Shown piece by piece: positions 14,684 to 17,236 of a stretch of DNA of 17,236 bases. The stretch covers positions 1-17,236 of the forward strand of contig JALPMN010000546.1 of the NCBI GenBank assembly GCA_024243835.1. Reading direction: 5' to 3'. A program made the translations under genes and the position numbers. The stretch's first letter is position 1, and every line of letters starts with the position of its first letter. The DNA is from Enteropsectra breve (taxonomy: Eukaryota > Microsporidia). The notes below the pieces were generated by a model that saw only the letters and a program-made list of their open reading frames with translations, searched no databases and was not told the origin of the DNA.

Positions 14684-15049
14684 AAAACCTTTTAATGCAG
14701 TTATTGAATTATCACAATTAAATATTCTTTAACTTAAATACATTATTTCGACAAAATTGTTTTAAAGCCATGTTTTAAAAGAAAAACTTATAAGCTGATG
14801 TAAAACTGTTCTTTTAAGCTGCCCTTATAAAAAAGATGGAGAGTGTTTTTCAGTGCTGCTTTCTCGTTTGTTGAAACCCAGAAGTTTCATAACACTATAC
14901 AACCAGATATTTTTTTCCTTACTTGATAAATCTTAAATCCCTACTTAATAATCTCATGTTCTTGATATGAGAAGTTGAAAAAAGACTAACCTAAGAATGC
15001 AATAGACCTTATTTATATAATAAGAATATAAGACTTGTTATAAGTAATT
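14684..15049. other. Convergent AT-rich spacer
   Basis: 3' flanks of two convergent genes. The longest ORF seen is 12 codons (14837). No RNA gene or repeat was recognised. Confidence 0.5.
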
Positions 15050-15055
15050 TTTATT
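15050..15055 (-). terminator. AATAAA overlapping the stop of the CID gene
   Basis: The coding strand reads ATATGAATAAAA: the last A of the TGA stop is the first A of AATAAA. Confidence 0.5.
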
Positions 15056-15564
15056 CATATTTGTTCCTTGTTTCTGTAGTATTCGCTTATTTCGTTTATG
15101 TACACAACCAGCTCATCTTTATTGTTGAAGAGTGCTGATATCCTGCAGAGCACTTCCTCCTCGCTGTATTTGTCATAAAAATCTATAAATCCGTGCTTTT
15201 TCCATATTTCCTGGAGTTCCTCATACTTGCAAAACAGCTCTGGGTTGAGTGCTGCATCGGTTTTGTCCTTTGAAAAATATGTTCTCAAAAACTTTAATAT
15301 ATGCAGGTTAAACAGTATGCTGCTGTGCTCACTGGCAGACTCGTGGTATTTTCTTCTGTTTATCTTGAGTATCTCGTTGGCCAGGTAGTAGAGCCGCAGC
15401 CTCTGCTGCAGTGTTGCTTTTTCATGGCTGTACCTAAACACGTCCATAATCATCTCTTTATCGTCTCTGAAGATACTGATGTACACGGCTGCAGAGAGAA
15501 TTTCCTCTGCCGAGTCCTCGCTATTTGCCATAATTTCCAGCAGAACAATTTTGGAGCATTCCAT
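15055..15564 (-). CDS. CID-domain protein (RNAPII CTD-interacting domain, Rtt103/Pcf11/RPRD-like)
   Basis: A 169-aa, probably all-helical protein. The block RLRLYYLANEILKINRRK (residues 55-72) resembles the CID hallmark KLxxLYLANDVIQxxKRK. Further on, LFCKYEELQEIWKKHGFID (about 109-127) matches the last CID helices (L..LL.IWxxRxIF). An N-terminal half of short helices (SAEEILSAAVYISIFRDDKEMIMDVFR) fits CID helices 1-3. CID proteins read phosphorylated Ser2/Ser5 heptads of the RNAPII C-terminal domain in 3'-end processing and termination. Here essentially nothing lies beyond the domain, so it would be CID-only. Start: the ATG at 15564 has CCCCC 7-11 nt upstream. It is transcribed divergently from the polo-like kinase with a 299-bp spacer. 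The assignment is by motif pattern; other HEAT/ENTH-VHS-type helical folds are possible. Confidence 0.65.
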   Translation of the reverse strand: MECSKIVLLEIMANSEDSAEEILSAAVYISIFRDDKEMIMDVFRYSHEKATLQQRLRLYYLANEILKINRRKYHESASEHSSILFNLHILKFLRTYFSKDKTDAALNPELFCKYEELQEIWKKHGFIDFYDKYSEEEVLCRISALFNNKDELVVYINEISEYYRNKEQI

Positions 15565-15575
15565 AGAAATGGGGG
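15565..15575 (-). promoter_or_regulatory. C5 start signal of the CID gene
   Basis: CCCCCATTTCT stands immediately before the ATG on the minus strand. It is the longest C-run at a start in the window. Confidence 0.5.
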
Positions 15576-15840
15576 CAATCGGAAATCAACTTCTTAAGTA
15601 ATTTTATCAAAAAGAAAATACATTCTAAATAGCATAGTAGCAACTAGAAAAGAATGTATTTCTAGAAGTATGATGTTAATAACTCATTGTCATAAATATC
15701 ATCATAGCTAAATTTAATTGAATAAATGTATATTATTGCCTTATATAACTAAGCATTTGAACTAAAGTGCTTAAATACAACTTCTGCCATTTATTCATAA
15801 AAATACCAAGTCCTTTCCACTTATCCTTCTCGTGTTTATT

Positions 15841-15863
15841 TAAAATTTTTATTTTTAGATGCC
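15841..15863 (+). promoter_or_regulatory. Start region of the polo-like kinase
   Basis: TAAAATTTTTATTTTTAGATGCC precedes the ATG at 15864. An earlier ATG at 15859 is followed in frame by CCA TGA, so it makes only a two-codon upstream ORF whose TGA overlaps the real start. Confidence 0.5.
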
Positions 15864-17236
15864 ATGAGCACCAAAGGTGAGCTGTATTTTCCGATTAACA
15901 CCGAAATTACAAATTCTGCGGAGAACAAGACGTATGTTCTGAAAAAAATCATCGGGAGGGGCGCATACGCACAGTGCTTTCTTGCGATGGTTGGGCAGCA
16001 GCCGTATGCCCTGAAAATAATAAAGCTGGCCGATGTGAAGACGGAGCGGGTGCGTGAGAAGCTGCAGACAGAAATAGCAATTCACAAAACACTCACACAT
16101 CCGAACATCGTGAAAATGCACACGTCTTTCCAGAATTCTGAGTGGGTGTTTATTGTTCTTGAGCTGTGTGAGCGCGGGGCACTCGATGATCTTTTGAAGC
16201 GCAACAAGCGGATCAAAGAGCGCTACGTTTCCAAATTTACATCGCAGCTTGTGAATGGCCTCAGTTACCTCCATGACAAAATGTCTGTTGTTCACCGGGA
16301 TCTTAAGCTTGGGAATATTTTTCTCGATGATATGCTTAATATTAAAATTGGAGATTTTGGGCTGTCTGCGATAATAAACGGCGATGAGAAGAGAAAGACT
16401 GTGTGTGGCACCCCCAACTACATTGCACCTGAGATACTCTTTGGGAAGGCCAGTGGCCACTCCTTCGAAGCGGATGTGTGGTCTCTGGGCGTTATTATTT
16501 ATACGCTGCTTGTGGGCACCCCGCCCTTCCAGCAGAAAAAGGTCGAGGATATTTACAGGCTGATTGAGCGGAACCAGTACATATTCCCTGCGGACTGTGT
16601 GCTCAGCTCTGAGGCCATAGATCTGATAACACGGCTGCTGACAACAAATCCGAATGAGCGCCCAACGCTGCAGGAAATAGCGGCTCACCGCTTTCTAACG
16701 CACAGAGAAAACCTGGCGTTCCGGGTGTACAAAAACCTAATAAATAAAACATACAGAATAGAGAAGATCATGCAGGACCATGTCATTTTTTCGACTCCGA
16801 TAAATGCGATAAGAGGAATCGGATATTCCCTGAGCAGCGGAGTGAGTGGAATATTCTACTATGATCTGACAAATGTCTATTTCAAGACGGCATCGATGGT
16901 CTGCACCAAGATCAAGTTAGAGGGCGATAAAAAGATATTTGTAACGGAAGAGCATCTGATAGAGCGGATACCGAGTGTCTTGAACCACCACAGAGAGCAT
17001 ATTTTGTACTACAGAAACAGCTACTGCCAGCATATCAGCAGTGTATTTTTAGAGGGAAAAGAGAATCTTACAAATACCGCTGGAAATATTAATTTTATTA
17101 CAAATACCGCTGGAAATATTAATTTTACACAGGCGCAGGAAGGAGCATTTGTTGCAAAGGTAAAGAAAATAAAGGACGGCCTTCTGTTCATCATGGCCAA
17201 CAACGTGTTTGTCTTTGACTTTAATTTCGGCACGCG
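15864..17236 (+). CDS. CDC5: Polo-like kinase, 3' end beyond window (457 codons present)
   Basis: I translated an open plus-strand frame from the ATG at 15864 to the edge with no stop. The kinase domain has the glycine loop GRGAYAQC (31-38; Ala and Cys at these places are polo-like), ATP-binding Lys51, Glu70, HRDLKLGN (144-151), DFG (164-166) and activation segment KTVCGTPNYIAPE with Thr179 as the T-loop residue. The domain ends near HRFL (275-278). Polo box 1 starts near GIGYSLSSGVSGIFYYDLTN (318-337), comparable to YGLGYQLxDxSVGVLFNDxT. Polo-like kinases drive mitotic entry, spindle-pole and cytokinesis events. There are three peculiarities. Only about 30-40 residues separate kinase and polo box (over 100 in human PLK1). 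The Trp that contacts phosphopeptide at the start of polo box 1 is not where expected. A 10-residue tandem duplication follows polo box 1. A minus-strand 277-codon frame opposite is a shadow. Confidence 0.95.
   Translation, partial: MSTKGELYFPINTEITNSAENKTYVLKKIIGRGAYAQCFLAMVGQQPYALKIIKLADVKTERVREKLQTEIAIHKTLTHPNIVKMHTSFQNSEWVFIVLELCERGALDDLLKRNKRIKERYVSKFTSQLVNGLSYLHDKMSVVHRDLKLGNIFLDDMLNIKIGDFGLSAIINGDEKRKTVCGTPNYIAPEILFGKASGHSFEADVWSLGVIIYTLLVGTPPFQQKKVEDIYRLIERNQYIFPADCVLSSEAIDLITRLLTTNPNERPTLQEIAAHRFLTHRENLAFRVYKNLINKTYRIEKIMQDHVIFSTPINAIRGIGYSLSSGVSGIFYYDLTNVYFKTASMVCTKIKLEGDKKIFVTEEHLIERIPSVLNHHREHILYYRNSYCQHISSVFLEGKENLTNTAGNINFITNTAGNINFTQAQEGAFVAKVKKIKDGLLFIMANNVFVFDFNFGT
17068..17127. 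repeat. Perfect 30-bp in-frame tandem duplication inside the polo-like kinase
   Basis: Copies 17068-17097 and 17098-17127 are identical. In frame they repeat TNTAGNINFI once, in the region after polo box 1. As 30 is a multiple of three, the reading frame is kept. Confidence 0.95.

Noticed and set aside
15855..16688. 277-codon minus-strand open frame
   Set aside because: It is opposite the polo-like kinase domain, whose motifs are unambiguous, and has no recognisable features.
1..17236. CRISPR, IS element, tRNA, rRNA or operon-type features
   Set aside because: No spaced repeats, terminal inverted repeats, tRNA A/B boxes or rRNA blocks were seen on either strand, and the gene content is eukaryotic.
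1..17236. Spliceosomal introns near start codons
   Set aside because: No GTAAGT-type 5' site with a matching short intron was found, and all called genes read through without one.

Overview
The window looks like nuclear DNA of a microsporidian, an obligate intracellular fungal-related parasite. Its conserved genes are eukaryotic (eIF2 gamma, TFIIH subunit Tfb2, RNA polymerase I/III subunit AC40, a polo-like kinase, an RNAPII-CTD-interacting-domain protein). No introns are visible. Proteins are trimmed or reduced, and intergenic DNA is clearly more AT-rich than coding DNA. Nearly every start codon has a short C- or G-run within about 15 nt upstream, usually behind an AAATTT-type run. This matches the CCC-like/GGG-like and AAATTT-like start-associated signals described for Encephalitozoon and other Microsporidia. 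The species cannot be named from the sequence alone.

Layout, left to right. (1) 1-2320, minus: a large unrecognised protein whose C-terminus lies beyond the window. (2) 2613-2980: a higher-GC patch holding what may be a decayed minus-strand gene. (3) 3032-3835, minus: a uridine-kinase-family P-loop kinase. (4) 4588-5841, minus: eIF2 gamma. (5) 6368-6805, plus: a 145-aa protein that looks like a thioredoxin reductase reduced to the two ends of its FAD domain. (6) 7060-8538, minus: TFIIH subunit Tfb2. (7) 8888-9304, minus: a 138-aa protein with a possible degenerate Arf/Arl-type GTPase fold. (8) 9955-10854, plus: RNA polymerase I/III subunit AC40. (9) 11195-11812, plus: an unrecognised 205-aa protein. 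(10) 12417-13829, plus: an unrecognised 470-aa protein with one N-terminal membrane segment. (11) 14330-14683, plus: a small charged protein with overlapping upstream mini-ORFs. (12) 15055-15564, minus: a CID-fold protein. (13) 15864-17236, plus: a polo-like kinase that runs off the window.

The genes do not form a pathway. They are mostly informational housekeeping genes, interspersed with lineage-specific proteins. Several start positions had to be corrected: the longest open frames for eIF2 gamma, Tfb2, the Arf-like protein and AC40 begin at TTG or GTG, but the first in-frame ATG carries the start-associated signal in each case.

The main points of interest are the NADPH-domain-less thioredoxin-reductase-like protein, the possible pseudo-GTPase, the polo-like kinase with a very short linker and a missing phosphopeptide-binding Trp, and AATAAA signals that overlap stop codons. 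There are also three near-perfect tandem duplications (26, 47 and 30 bp), one of them inside the kinase coding sequence. Several short hydrophobic ORFs in the AT-rich spacers are reported with low confidence.
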